Positions 17,112 through 25,740 of a stretch of 64,000 bases of DNA are shown here, one piece after another. Under the pieces are notes generated by a model. It searched no databases. It saw nothing but the letters and a program-made list of their open reading frames with translations, and had not been told where the DNA came from. This DNA comes from Streptacidiphilus albus JL83. Its GTDB lineage: Bacteria > Actinomycetota > Actinomycetes > Streptomycetales > Streptomycetaceae. Made by a program: the position numbers and the translations under genes. The DNA is taken from positions 62,001 through 126,000 of the forward strand of contig NZ_JQML01000001.1 in the NCBI RefSeq assembly GCF_000744705.1. The letters are read 5' to 3'. How positions within the stretch are numbered: position 1 is the first letter of the stretch; each line of letters starts with the position of its first letter.

Positions 17112-17771
17112 TCAGCGGCGGAGGGCCCGGCGGGCGAGCCAGTTGCCGAGGAACTGGCCGACCTGGACGATGATGATGATCGTCGCCACCGTGATGTAGA
17201 CGATGGGCCAGTTGTAGCGCTGCGAGCCGTAGGTGATCGCGAAGTCGCCGAGGCCGCCGCCGCCGAAGAGGCCGGCCTGGGCGGACATGTCGACCACGGC
17301 GATGAAGATGAAGGTGTAGCCGAGGACCAGCGGGCCCAGTGCCTCGGGGATCAGCACCGTCAGCAGGATCCCGACCGGTCGGGCCCCGGCCGCGCGGGCG
17401 GCCTCGACCACGCCGGGGTCGACGGTCAGCAGGTTCTGCTCGACGATCCGACTGATGGCGAACGCCGCCGACAGCGACAGCGCGAAGGTGACCGCATTGG
17501 TGCCGATGGTGGTGCCGATGGTGTGCAGCATCAGCGGCTGGATGGCGGTGATGAAGATGACGAACGGCACCGGCCGCACCACGTTGACCAGGACGTTGAT
17601 GATCAGGAACACCGCCCGGTTGGCGAGCAGGTGGCCCGGTCGTGTCGCGTACAGGGCCAGGCCGAGGACCAGGCCGAGCACACCGCCGACCACCAGCGAG
17701 ATGCTGACGATGTAGAGGGTCTGTCCGATCGCCTCCCGGTAGACCGGAAGGTTGGTGAGGAACTCGTGCAT
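17112..17771 (-). CDS. metI: Methionine-type ABC transporter permease
   Basis: A 219-aa inner-membrane permease with five helices. The cytoplasmic EAA-type coupling loop is EAARAAGARPVGILLTVLIPEALGPLVLGY, as in MetI. It pairs with the MetN ATPase encoded immediately upstream: the MetN stop and this ATG are separated by one base (TGAGATG), so translation is coupled. Together with MetQ it would import D/L-methionine or related sulfur compounds. It is the last gene of the operon. Confidence 0.95.
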   Translation of the reverse strand: MHEFLTNLPVYREAIGQTLYIVSISLVVGGVLGLVLGLALYATRPGHLLANRAVFLIINVLVNVVRPVPFVIFITAIQPLMLHTIGTTIGTNAVTFALSLSAAFAISRIVEQNLLTVDPGVVEAARAAGARPVGILLTVLIPEALGPLVLGYTFIFIAVVDMSAQAGLFGGGGLGDFAITYGSQRYNWPIVYITVATIIIIVQVGQFLGNWLARRALRR

Positions 17772-17772
17772 C

Positions 17773-18915
17773 TCAGGCTTCTTCCTCTACGAGGTCCACG
17801 CCGTCCGCGCGCAGTGCCTCCAGCGCTGCGGCCACGGCGTCGTCGGTGCCGGTCAGGGCGAACGTCAGGCTGCCGACCGGCCGTTCCTGGATCTCGCTGA
17901 TGCCGCCGAACACGATGTCCGCGGCCACGTGGTGTTCCAGGAACCTGCCGGCCAGCCGGGTCTGGAACCCCGCCTGGTCGCGCACCCGGACCGTGACCAA
18001 CCGTCCGGCGTGCGCGGCGCGCAGCCGGGCCAGGGTCTGCGGCGACGGGCGGTCGCGCAGCGCGGTGCGCACGAAGCGCGCGGCCTCCTCGGTCCTCGAC
18101 TCGGCCAGGACGTCGTAGGCGCTGCCGGACTCGACCACCCGGCCGCGGTCGAGCACCGCGACCCGGTCGGCGACCGAGCGGATGACGTCCAGCTCATGGG
18201 TGATGATCACGATGGTCACGCCGAGTTCGCGGTTGACCTGGCGCAGCAGGGCCAGCACCTCGCCGGTGGTCTCCGGGTCCAGCGCGCTGGTCGCCTCGTC
18301 CGCCAGCAACAGCGACGGCTCGGTGGCCAGCGCGCGGGCGATGCCCACCCGCTGCTTCTGACCCCCCGACAGCTTCTCGGGATGGTCGTGGGCGCGATCG
18401 AGCAGCCCGACGAAGTCCAGCAGCCGGGCCACCCGGCGGTCGCGCTCGGGCTGACGCACGCCGGCGACCTTCAGCGGGTAGGCGACGTTGCCGGCGACCG
18501 TACGCGACCGGAAGAGGTTGAACTGCTGGAAGACCATGCCGATGTCGCGACGCACCTCGCGCCGGCCGCGCTCGTTGAGCGCCGTCAGCTCGTGCTGCCC
18601 CACGTGGACACGTCCCGTGGTGGGTGTCTCCAGGCCGTTGATCAGCCGTACCAGCGTGCTCTTGCCGGCTCCCGAGTGGCCGATGACGCCGAACACCTCG
18701 CCGCGGCGGATCTCCAGGTTGACGTCGTCGAGCACCGTCTGCGGCGCTGCCTTGCGCCCCTTGCCGGGGAAGGTCTTGCCGACGTGGTCGAAGCGCACGT
18801 GCACCGGCGCGGGCACGGCGGTCGGCGCGGGGCCGGGCACCGGCACGGGATCGGGCACCGGATCGGGCACGGGGGTCGGCGCGGGCACGGGGGTCGGCGG
18901 GCTGTCCGCGGGCAT
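17773..18915 (-). CDS. metN: Methionine-type ABC transporter ATP-binding protein with NIL domain
   Basis: A 380-aa ATPase. Walker A GHSGAGKST, signature LSGGQKQRVGIARAL and Walker B LLLADEATSALD are intact. The last 80 residues (VTVRVRDQAGFQTRLAGRFL onward) form the NIL regulatory domain that in MetN binds methionine and gives trans-inhibition. The N-terminus carries an unusual 35-residue Pro/Val/Asp tail with PVPDP-type repeats before the ABC domain. AAGGAAAG precedes ATG 18915. Its stop lies 141 bp downstream-to-upstream spacing from MetQ, with no gene between, so one operon metQ-metN-metI is likely. Confidence 0.95.
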   Translation of the reverse strand: MPADSPPTPVPAPTPVPDPVPDPVPVPGPAPTAVPAPVHVRFDHVGKTFPGKGRKAAPQTVLDDVNLEIRRGEVFGVIGHSGAGKSTLVRLINGLETPTTGRVHVGQHELTALNERGRREVRRDIGMVFQQFNLFRSRTVAGNVAYPLKVAGVRQPERDRRVARLLDFVGLLDRAHDHPEKLSGGQKQRVGIARALATEPSLLLADEATSALDPETTGEVLALLRQVNRELGVTIVIITHELDVIRSVADRVAVLDRGRVVESGSAYDVLAESRTEEAARFVRTALRDRPSPQTLARLRAAHAGRLVTVRVRDQAGFQTRLAGRFLEHHVAADIVFGGISEIQERPVGSLTFALTGTDDAVAAALEALRADGVDLVEEEA

Positions 18916-19056
18916 TGCTTTCCTTGACTCCGGGGCGGCCCGGGCGTCCTGTGACGGCGAGTCACAGGACGCCGGGCCGAACCGGTCTGCCGGGCGCCCC
19001 GCAGCGGGGGCGCGTGGGTGGGACGGGCGTGCTGGACGGCTGCCCGTGCTGGACGG

Positions 19057-20028
19057 CTACTGCTGGGCGGCCTTGGCCTGCTGCTCCACGGTTGCCAACT
19101 CGGCCTGCAGCTGCGCGGCCGGCACGTCGCGGAACACGGCGGTGCCGCCGTTGGCCGCCTGGACGCCCTGCTGTACGGCCGGGTCCTGGTACAGCGCGGC
19201 GAGCTTGAGGTAGGTCGGGTCGGTGTCGTCGGCCTTGCGGGCGACGAAGATGTTCACGTAGGGCGCGGCGCTGGGGCTGGCCGGGTCGTCGTGGAAGATC
19301 GCCTGCTCGGACGTCAGCTTGGCGCTGATCGCGTAGTCGTCGTTCACGATCGCGGCGGCGACCGAGCCGTTGCGCAGTGCGGCGGCGGTCTGCGAGGCGT
19401 CGAGCGCGGTGACGTCGACCCTGTGGGTCACGATGTCGCCGGTGGTGGAGAACGCGGTGCCGCCGTCCTTGAGGGTGAGCAGTCCGGCGGCCTGGAGCAC
19501 CAGCAGGCCGCGCGCCTCGTTGATGGCGTCGTTGGGGATCGCGACCTTCGCGCCGTCCGGCAGCGCGGACGGCTTGGCGTACTTCAGCGAGTACAGCGGC
19601 AGCGGGTAGACCGCGGTGGCGCCGATCGGCTGGAGGTCGTCGTGCGCGGTGACGTTGTAGTTGGCCAGGTACTGGATGTGCTGGAACTCGTTGAGGTCGA
19701 GCTGCCCCTCCTTCAGCGCCGGGTTGGGCTGGCTGTAGTCGCTGAAGCTGACGATCTGCACGGTCAGGCCGAGCCGCTTCTTGGCCAGCTCCGTGTAGGT
19801 CTTCCAGTACGGCTGGGAGGCGTCGGTGACACCGATGCGTATGGCCTTCGGCCCGCTGTTCGAGCCGCCGGAGAGCGACAGGACCAGGGTCACGATCACA
19901 GCGGCGACGACGACCAGGGAGGTCGACGCGATCCACACGGTGCGGCGGCGGCCGTTGCCGCGTGAGGGCAGCTGCGGCTCGTTCGCCGAAGGGGCTGGGG
20001 TCCCGCTGGACGGGCGTGACTCAGTCAT
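19057..20028 (-). CDS. metQ: MetQ/NlpA-type substrate-binding protein, membrane-anchored
   Basis: A 323-aa binding protein. The mature domain shows the NlpA pattern: IRIGVTDASQPYWKTYTELAKKRLGL, LDLNEFQHIQYL, VAIPNDAINEARGLLVLQ. ATG 20028 is chosen because GGAG lies 9 nt upstream and the leader follows. The N-terminus has a 17-residue hydrophobic helix (ASTSLVVVAAVIVTLVL) after Arg-rich GNGRRRTVW, but no lipobox cysteine, so it appears to be held by an uncleaved helix rather than by lipid. First gene of the transporter operon, preceded by a leader peptide that suggests cysteine-dependent attenuation. Confidence 0.92.
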   Translation of the reverse strand: MTESRPSSGTPAPSANEPQLPSRGNGRRRTVWIASTSLVVVAAVIVTLVLSLSGGSNSGPKAIRIGVTDASQPYWKTYTELAKKRLGLTVQIVSFSDYSQPNPALKEGQLDLNEFQHIQYLANYNVTAHDDLQPIGATAVYPLPLYSLKYAKPSALPDGAKVAIPNDAINEARGLLVLQAAGLLTLKDGGTAFSTTGDIVTHRVDVTALDASQTAAALRNGSVAAAIVNDDYAISAKLTSEQAIFHDDPASPSAAPYVNIFVARKADDTDPTYLKLAALYQDPAVQQGVQAANGGTAVFRDVPAAQLQAELATVEQQAKAAQQ

Positions 20029-20219
20029 GACAAGTATCTCCAATGGCTTCTTGAGGGAGGGGTGGTTCGGGGTACGAGGGCATGCGTGATCACGACGCGC
20101 CCGAACGCGCCCGGACAGGGGCCGTCGGTGCATCGACTACGGGATCACGAAGGGCGCAGAGACGCGCGGCCGCGCCGGGGGCGGTGAAACCGATCGGCGC
20201 GGGTGGTGTCGCGAAGAGG

Positions 20220-20291
20220 TCAGCGACAGAGAGAGCTGGCGACCTGGACGTAGTCGACCGCTCGTCGACTCGTCAACAGGGCAGAACGCAT
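20220..20291 (-). CDS. Putative sulfur-metabolism leader peptide, 23 aa
   Basis: A 23-codon ORF on the minus strand, ATG 20291 to TGA 20220, with the core LTSRR, an internal VDY and the ending VASSLCR. This is the pattern of the 'putative leader peptide' class found before sulfur-assimilation and methionine/cysteine transport genes in Streptomyces: an L-T-x-R-R start and a Cys near the stop. It stands 191 bp before metQ. By analogy with cysteine-rich leader ORFs in mycobacteria, slow decoding of the Cys codon under cysteine shortage would raise expression downstream. No strong Shine-Dalgarno is visible, so the mRNA may be leaderless. Confidence 0.75.
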   Translation of the reverse strand: MRSALLTSRRAVDYVQVASSLCR

Positions 20292-20476
20292 GTTCCACAC
20301 GCTAGCAGTTTCCTGAGAGATGCTCGAAATCGGTGCGATGTGGGTCATGCCACACATCGCGGCTGCATCCGCCGGGGTTCATCGCCGCGCCCCACGGGGG
20401 CTTGTGCGAACAGGGGCCCCGCGGCGGCCAGGGCGCGTGGCGTTCGCGCCGCCCCGGCGCAGGCTAGGTTGTCCGG

Positions 20477-20917
20477 ATGAACCTCCTCGATGATGTGGCC
20501 GAGCGCGACGGCTGGCGATGCTGGGTGTGCGACGAACCGGTCGACCCCGACATGTCGGTGAACGACCCGCGGGGACCCAGCGTCGACAGCCGGACCGCCG
20601 ACCGGAAGGCCAAGGTCGCCGAGCGGCTCGCGCACCGCGGGTGCAACACCCGCAAGGGCGCGGCCCAGGCGGTCATCGCCTGGCCGGACCGCCTGTACGT
20701 GGTCGAACCCGCACCGCTGATCACCGTCGCCGCGAGACTGGAACGCAAGGGCGGCCGTGAGATGGTGGGCCGCTGCCCGACCAGGCAGGACGCCCAGGAG
20801 ACGGCGGACTGGCTGGTGGACCGCTTCTCCCGACTGGTGCCGGGCCTGCCGGTCACCGCCGACATCCAGGCCGGCGGCGGCCAGTTCCTCGTCATCCTGG
20901 CCACCGGCCGCCGCTGA
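20477..20917 (+). CDS. HNH-like fold protein
   Basis: A 146-aa protein beginning with ERDGWRCWVCDEPVD and continuing to ERLAHRGCNTRKGA. The CxxC plus HxxCNxxKG arrangement is that of an HNH zinc-bound beta-beta-alpha module. The first His of the nuclease core (usually DHxxP) is replaced in the region PSVDSRTADRK, so nuclease activity is doubtful. The C-terminal half (RPTRQDAQETADWLVDRFSRLVPGLPV) has no recognised function. It is a solitary gene divergent from the metQ leader, with a weak AGG at the start. Confidence 0.7.
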   Translation: MNLLDDVAERDGWRCWVCDEPVDPDMSVNDPRGPSVDSRTADRKAKVAERLAHRGCNTRKGAAQAVIAWPDRLYVVEPAPLITVAARLERKGGREMVGRCPTRQDAQETADWLVDRFSRLVPGLPVTADIQAGGGQFLVILATGRR

Positions 20918-21046
20918 CCGGGCGCCTCCGTCCCCGCCGGATCGCCACCACCGGTCCACCGGACACCAACTGTGACCACCGGGCCCGGACTTCACCGCCC
21001 CCGGCGCCATCCCCGCGCCCGGGTGGCCGCAGTCACAGGCCCGGGT

Positions 21047-21520
21047 TCAGTGACCGCTGACCCGGGCCAGAGTCCCCAGGTCGCAAGGAGAGTCGGGGTC
21101 GTCCTCAAGGCACAGCAGGATGGCGTGCCCGCGCCTGATCATCTGAATGGAGACGGGAGTATTCCACTGCGCGGACAACATGACGCTCATGTTCAGGTCG
21201 ACCAGCGCCACACCGCCGTCCCCGCCCTGCTGGACGTCCCAAGTCCCGGAATACGACTCCGGACCCCAACTCCCGTCGGCCAGATCCTGGGTGGGCCAAT
21301 CCTCAGCCGTGAAAGAGCCGTTCCCGCCGAACTCGATCCGCATCCCCTTCTCGCCCTGCCAAGCGCCGGCGAGGGCTTGCGACGTGACGGGGACATAGTT
21401 CGGGCCGCCGAAGATGCTCCCGCCGTGGAGTATGAACAGGAGGGCCAGGGTCCCCACGAAGACCAATCCGAGACCGGCCGATATCGAAACAATGACGACG
21501 CGAGCCGCCCTTGGGATCAT
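21047..21520 (-). CDS. Membrane-anchored extracytoplasmic protein
   Basis: A 157-aa protein with one N-terminal helix (VVIVSISAGLGLVFVGTLALLFIL, residues about 7-30). A beta-rich outer domain follows with repeated aromatic strands (ALAGAWQGEKGMRIEFGGNGSF, GTWDVQQGGDG) and a Cys pair (LLCLEDDPDSPCDLG). This looks like a lipocalin-like or DUF-type secreted domain, not assigned further. ATG 21520 is chosen because it gives MIPRAAR just before the helix and has GGGAG...AAGG upstream; the longer frame reads through non-coding DNA. Confidence 0.75.
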   Translation of the reverse strand: MIPRAARVVIVSISAGLGLVFVGTLALLFILHGGSIFGGPNYVPVTSQALAGAWQGEKGMRIEFGGNGSFTAEDWPTQDLADGSWGPESYSGTWDVQQGGDGGVALVDLNMSVMLSAQWNTPVSIQMIRRGHAILLCLEDDPDSPCDLGTLARVSGH

Positions 21521-21834
21521 GTGCCTTCGCTCCCCTCCCACGAGCCGCAACCCGCGACGAGGCCCACTCCCCCGTAGCGCGACCCGAATTGGAATCGAAC
21601 CGGGGTCATCGTAGCCCGCCGCCGAACAGGCGTACGGGGCACAAGAAGGCGCACCGCAGCACCGGCCCGCCACCATTGCACCACCCCACCCAATTGACCG
21701 GCAGGATCGGGTCGTTCCCGGAGGAACCACACGTGGGCAGCCCCCGCAGGGGCCGCCCGTCTGCGGACGGGCCCTGCGGGGGCTGGGATCGGTGGATCAG
21801 GGCCGGTGGATCGGGGCCCGGTCCTGGCGGGGTG
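21521..21834. other. Intergenic region with a terminator
   Basis: No gene supported. The stretch near 21590 contains a word like a tRNA T-loop (ggaatcgaaccgg on the plus strand), but no cloverleaf can be formed. The 3' part holds the large hairpin listed below. Confidence 0.5.
21738..21785 (-). terminator. Large terminator hairpin after the CHAP gene
   Basis: CAGCCCCCGCAGGG pairs perfectly with CCCTGCGGGGGCTG. The 20-nt interior folds again as CCCGTC/GACGGG. It lies about 50 bp past the stop of the minus-strand CHAP gene and would end its transcript. Confidence 0.85.
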
Positions 21835-23469
21835 TCAGCCGGTGGTGGTGGGGAGCTGGGCCAGCAGGGCGGCCGGGGCCAGGACGACGTTGCTGTAGCT
21901 GTAGCCGCCGGTGCCGAACTGAGAGGCCGTCAGCAGCTCCTTGTCACCACCGGTGACCAGGTAGACGGCCGAGCTTCCGGAGGCCTGGACCAGCGTCCCG
22001 TTGGCGGGTACGGCGGCGGCCGCCGCGGCGAGCCAGGTGCCGGGAACCCCCAGCAGCGGGCGGGTGTTGTAGCCGTTGCCGGTCCACTCCGAGGCGGAGA
22101 TCAGGGCGGCGGTGCCGCCGACCATGACGTAGCGGTTGGCCGACGTCCCGGCCTGGTCCTCGACGACGGTGCCGTTGGCGGGGGCGGCGGCGACCGCGCC
22201 GGCCAGCCAGGTGCCGGGGACGCCCATCAGGGCACGGGTGCTGTAGCCGTCGGCGGTCCACTCGGCGGCGGTGATGTGCAGGGCTGCGCCGCCGATCATG
22301 ACGTAGCGGTTGCTGTCCGTCCCGGACTGGTTCATCACCACGGCCCCGGCGGGCAGGGTGCCGGCGACGGCGCCGGCGAGCCAGGTGCCGGGGACCCCGA
22401 GCAGCGGGCGGGTGTTGTAGCCGTCGGCGGTCCACTCCGCGCCGGAGATCGGCAGGGCGACGCCGTCGACCATCACGTAGCGGCTGGGGTCGGTCCCGTT
22501 CTCGTTGTAGACCACGCTCCCCGAGGGCAGGGTGCTGGCGGCGGTGGTCTGGAGCCAGGAGGTGGGGACGCCCATCAGCGGCTTGGTGCTCCAGCCGTCG
22601 GCGGTGAACTCGGCGGCGGTCACCGGCAGGGCGGTGTCGTCGACGATGACGTAGACGGTGGCGTTGGCCCCGGACTGGTCCTTGACCACGGTGCCGTCCG
22701 GAGGCGTGGCCGGCAGCGCGTTGAAGGCCGCGTCGGTCACGGAGACGATCTTGGACAGGTCGTAGCCGTCGGCGGACACGTCCGAGGCGGACACCGCGAT
22801 GCCCGCGCCACCGATGATGACCTTGACCTCGGCACTGTCCGGGGACTTGACCAGCGTGCCGGCCGGCAGGGTCGAGGGGGTGTTGTTGAGCGAGGTCACC
22901 GGGGCGATGAAGCCGGACAGGTCGACGTTGGAGCCGTCGTCGGTCCACTCGTAGTCGCCCACCCCGCCGGGCATACCGGAGTCCTGCGTGACCAGGCCGC
23001 TGGTGCCCTGGTTGCCGCCGATCCAGTTGATGGTGCCGTTGGAGTTGACGGCGGTGACGATGGCCACATGGGCGGCGGAGTCCGAGGACGCGTTGTAGCC
23101 GAAGACGACCGCGTCGCCGACCTGCGGCGTGCCGGACAGGGTCCCGTAGCGCCGGCCGTAGTCGTAGAAGCTGGCCGCACCGTCGCCCAGGATCCCGAGG
23201 TCGGCCACACCGGCCTGCGCCCAGGCCCAGCCCGCGAAGTCCGCACACCACTCGGTCGGGTTCGCCAGTGAGCCGCCCTGGTTGACCCCGTCGCTGTAAC
23301 CGGCCCCGTTGGAACCTGTATGGCCGTCATTGAGCTGGCTCTGCACGGCACTCACGATGCTGCTGGGGGTGTCGGCGTGGGCCGGGAGCACCGACAGGCC
23401 GCTCACCGCAGCCGCCGCGACCAGGGTGGCGACAGCGGACTTCTTGAGGGAACGGGAATTCATCGACAT
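21835..23469 (-). CDS. Secreted CHAP-domain hydrolase with C-terminal repeats
   Basis: A 544-aa secreted protein. Residues 1-32 are a signal peptide (KKSAVA, hydrophobic core, cleavage after AHA). A CHAP domain follows, with catalytic Cys in EWCADFAGWAWAQAG and His in HVAIVTAV; such domains cleave peptidoglycan amides. From about residue 195 to the end there are about six copies of a 55-65-residue repeat containing a YVMVGG-A-L-I strand, AEWTADGYNTRPL and GVPGTWLAGA. The repeats probably form a wall- or glycan-binding array. ATG 23469 has AAGGAG 8 nt upstream. Monocistronic, closed by a strong terminator. Confidence 0.9.
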   Translation of the reverse strand: MSMNSRSLKKSAVATLVAAAAVSGLSVLPAHADTPSSIVSAVQSQLNDGHTGSNGAGYSDGVNQGGSLANPTEWCADFAGWAWAQAGVADLGILGDGAASFYDYGRRYGTLSGTPQVGDAVVFGYNASSDSAAHVAIVTAVNSNGTINWIGGNQGTSGLVTQDSGMPGGVGDYEWTDDGSNVDLSGFIAPVTSLNNTPSTLPAGTLVKSPDSAEVKVIIGGAGIAVSASDVSADGYDLSKIVSVTDAAFNALPATPPDGTVVKDQSGANATVYVIVDDTALPVTAAEFTADGWSTKPLMGVPTSWLQTTAASTLPSGSVVYNENGTDPSRYVMVDGVALPISGAEWTADGYNTRPLLGVPGTWLAGAVAGTLPAGAVVMNQSGTDSNRYVMIGGAALHITAAEWTADGYSTRALMGVPGTWLAGAVAAAPANGTVVEDQAGTSANRYVMVGGTAALISASEWTGNGYNTRPLLGVPGTWLAAAAAAVPANGTLVQASGSSAVYLVTGGDKELLTASQFGTGGYSYSNVVLAPAALLAQLPTTTG

Positions 23470-23566
23470 CACAGGTCTCCTTGGAAAGGGCTTCGCAAAA
23501 GGCATGCGGGTGGAATCGACCGGCATCACCGACCGGCGGCCGTCCTGCAGGAACAGCCGACCGGAC

Positions 23567-23622
23567 GACGGCCCAGGGACGACGGCCCAGGGATGACGGC
23601 CCAGGGATGACGGCCCAGGGAT
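23567..23622. repeat. 14-bp tandem repeat, four copies
   Basis: The unit GACGGCCCAGGGAT occurs four times without gap (the first copy ends in C). It lies about 100 bp upstream of the CHAP gene start. A 16-bp direct repeat, gtcctgcaggaacagc, also flanks this zone at 23542-23557 and 23696-23711. Confidence 0.85.
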
Positions 23623-23769
23623 GAAACCGGGGTGGAGCGCGATGGAGCGGGACAGGGCAGAGCAGAGCAGGGTGAGCGGAATGAGCGGGACGGCTGTCCT
23701 GCAGGAACAGCGGTCGTCAAATGCGAGCGGTGAGGGTGCCCCACTGCCGGCGGGTGCCGCCGGCCGGTG

Positions 23770-24108
23770 TCAGTCCACCGGTCGATCGGGATCCGGCGCG
23801 GTCCCGGCGACGGGCGGGGGCAGGTAGCGGCGGCGCCAGACGGGCGAGGCCCGGTGACACCGGGCCAGCAGAGCGGCGGCACGCTCGGTGGCGCAGGGCG
23901 CGGCGACGGCCGGGCCACTTCCGGGAGCCAGGACGAGCAGGTACAGCAGCAGGTCCAACCGACTGGACCCGGCATGGCCGCTGACGTGCTCAAGGCCGTC
24001 CTCGGCGGTGGCGTGTGCCCACAGCGCGCCCACGGCCTCGGCGATCTCACCCGCCGGATCCGCCTCCGGCGCGGTCCGCCGGTCCAGACTGACGTAGACG
24101 ATGTCCAA
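23770..24108 (-). CDS. Hypothetical protein, 112 aa
   Basis: An acidic N-terminal half (RTAPEADPAGEIAEAVGALWAHATAEDGLEHV) and a Leu-rich middle (RLDLLLYLLVLAPG). It begins at a TTG at 24108, 5 nt after the stop of the small secreted peptide gene, so both are probably co-transcribed. No known motif. The family is not recognised; a C-terminal Arg/Pro segment ends the protein. Confidence 0.5.
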   Translation of the reverse strand: MDIVYVSLDRRTAPEADPAGEIAEAVGALWAHATAEDGLEHVSGHAGSSRLDLLLYLLVLAPGSGPAVAAPCATERAAALLARCHRASPVWRRRYLPPPVAGTAPDPDRPVD

Positions 24109-24113
24109 GGCCG

Positions 24114-24329
24114 TCAGCCCCAGCCCGGGTTGCCCGCGCCGACCGGTACAGCTGGTCCGACCTGCAGGGCCGGCGAGGCCTGCGAGGCCTGCGAGGCCTG
24201 CAAGGCCTGCGAGACTTGTGCGGGCCCGGCGGGCTGCACGGCGGCGAGCGCGGCGGCCGAAAACAGGACGACGGTGGCGGTGGCCAGGGCGGTGACCGCG
24301 GCGGCCTGGGCGAGACGGGTGCGGATCAT
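24114..24329 (-). CDS. Small secreted peptide with SQA repeats
   Basis: A 71-aa peptide from ATG 24329, with AAAGGA 7 nt upstream. Residues 1-32 are a signal peptide (MIRTRLAQAAAVTALATATVVL, cleavage near ALA-AV). The mature 40 residues are Gln/Ala/Ser/Pro-rich with QASQASQAS and end in GAGNPGWG. Pairing with the following 112-aa gene suggests a common function; none is known to me. Confidence 0.6.
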   Translation of the reverse strand: MIRTRLAQAAAVTALATATVVLFSAAALAAVQPAGPAQVSQALQASQASQASPALQVGPAVPVGAGNPGWG

Positions 24330-24906
24330 GGCAGTGGTCCTTTGCTGGAGAGGTGACGGGTGGTCATCTCCGGATCTGGCGTCCCGCGGTGACGCATCGT
24401 CCGGCCGCCGTTCGGGGCTCCCGGTCCGGGCCGTTCCCTGCTGGCAGTGACCAGCTTCGTCGCACACGGACCCCACCGGAAGGACTTCCTGCTGTCGCCA
24501 ACACGCCAGGCGCGGACCCGACAGCCCATCATGGACATGACATCTCTGGTGCCCAATCCGTCAGGACACCGCGACGGTCGACAACCAGCGGGGATGGGTC
24601 CGGCAGCCGCCGGGCCCCGACGCGCGGTGTCCGGCCGCTGCACCGGCCCGCGCGGCACGGGTAGCGAAACCGCACACCCGGCCGCACGGAACTCGCGCCA
24701 CCAGCGGTACCCCCCAAGCCCGTTCGGGCCCACCCCCCGCACACCGGCAACACCAGCAGGCCACGGAGGGCGCCATCCCACGGGCCCTTCCGCCGACTGC
24801 CGTCCGCGAAGGACACGCGGACCGCCACGGAGCAGGCGGGGCGGGGCGGGAGGGGCGAGCGGCCGGGGGTCCGGCCGGCTGTCTCGGGCGGCCGGCCGAA
24901 CGGACG
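24330..24906. other. Intergenic region, no supported gene
   Basis: 577 bp between two minus-strand genes. Several frames are open on both strands because of GC content, but none has a credible start, codon pattern or recognised segment. Confidence 0.4.
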
Positions 24907-25740
24907 TCAGGTCCCAGCGGGCGTGGGCGTGGGCCGGGGCGTGGGCCGCAGGTCGGCCCGGTAGCGACCCGGGGTCGTGCCGATGATGTCGGTGAACGCC
25001 GCGATGAAGCTGCTGGGATTGGCCCACCCGCAGGCGGCGGCGGTCCGGGTGGTGTCGTGGCCCTCGGCGAGGAGCACCAGTGCGTGGTGGACGCGCAGTT
25101 GGGTGCGCCACTCGTAGAACGTCATGCCCAGCTCGTCGTGGAAGAGCCGGCTCAGGGTGCGGGCACCGGCTCCGACCGTCCTCCCGAGTTCGGCCAGTGT
25201 GGCGTTGTCCCCGGGTGTCTCGTGCAGTATCCGCGCGACGGCCCGCAGCCGGTCGTCCCGCGGCTCGGGCAGGTGCAGCGGCTGTTCGGGGGCTTCGCGC
25301 AGTTCCTCCACCAGGACACGCAGGAGGCGTGAGCGCGCGGAGCGGCTGTAACCGGGCGCGGCGGGCCCGTAGTTGCGGGGGCCGGTCAGGGCGAGCAGGA
25401 CCTCGCGGGCCAGGCCGGAGGCCAGGAACACGGCGGGATGGTCCGGTACGAGCCGGGCCAGGGACGGCGCGAGGAACACGATCCGCATGTCGGTGTCGCC
25501 GTGGGCGCGGTGGCGGTGCGTGAAGCCGGCCGGGGTCCAGGCGACCCGGTTCGCGGGAACGATCGACGTGCCGCGCTCGGTGTGGACCGCCAGGACACCG
25601 CTGGCCGCGTACACCAGGTGCCCGCGCGTGTGCGACTGCACCGCACTCGTCCGGCCGGACGGCCGCAGGTGGCGCCCACCGGAGGGCCAGATGTGCGAGG
25701 CCGCGCCGGCGGCCGGCAGAGGTTGGCGGTGAACAGGCAT
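24907..25740 (-). CDS. AraC-family regulator with cupin sensor
   Basis: A 277-aa regulator. The N-terminal half is a cupin-like sensing domain (RGHLVYAASGVLAVHTERG, PANRVAWTPAGFTHRHRAHG with metal-site-like histidines). The C-terminal half holds two AraC helix-turn-helix units (NATLAELGRTVGAGARTLSRLFHDELGMTFYEWRTQLRV and GHDTTRTAAACGWANPSSFIAAFTDIIGTTPGRY). It ends in a PTPRPTPTP tail. Divergent from the alpha/beta hydrolase gene at 25922, which it probably controls. The AraC assignment is secure; the ligand is unknown. Confidence 0.92.
   Translation of the reverse strand: MPVHRQPLPAAGAASHIWPSGGRHLRPSGRTSAVQSHTRGHLVYAASGVLAVHTERGTSIVPANRVAWTPAGFTHRHRAHGDTDMRIVFLAPSLARLVPDHPAVFLASGLAREVLLALTGPRNYGPAAPGYSRSARSRLLRVLVEELREAPEQPLHLPEPRDDRLRAVARILHETPGDNATLAELGRTVGAGARTLSRLFHDELGMTFYEWRTQLRVHHALVLLAEGHDTTRTAAACGWANPSSFIAAFTDIIGTTPGRYRADLRPTPRPTPTPAGT

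Noticed and set aside
21580-21610. tRNA-like T-loop word (ggaatcgaaccgg)
   Set aside because: No matching acceptor, D or anticodon arms can be formed around it on either strand.
21511-23271. 586-aa open frame opposite the CHAP gene
   Set aside because: It is antisense to a strong repeat-protein gene and owes its openness to GC-rich repeats; no start signal or family pattern.
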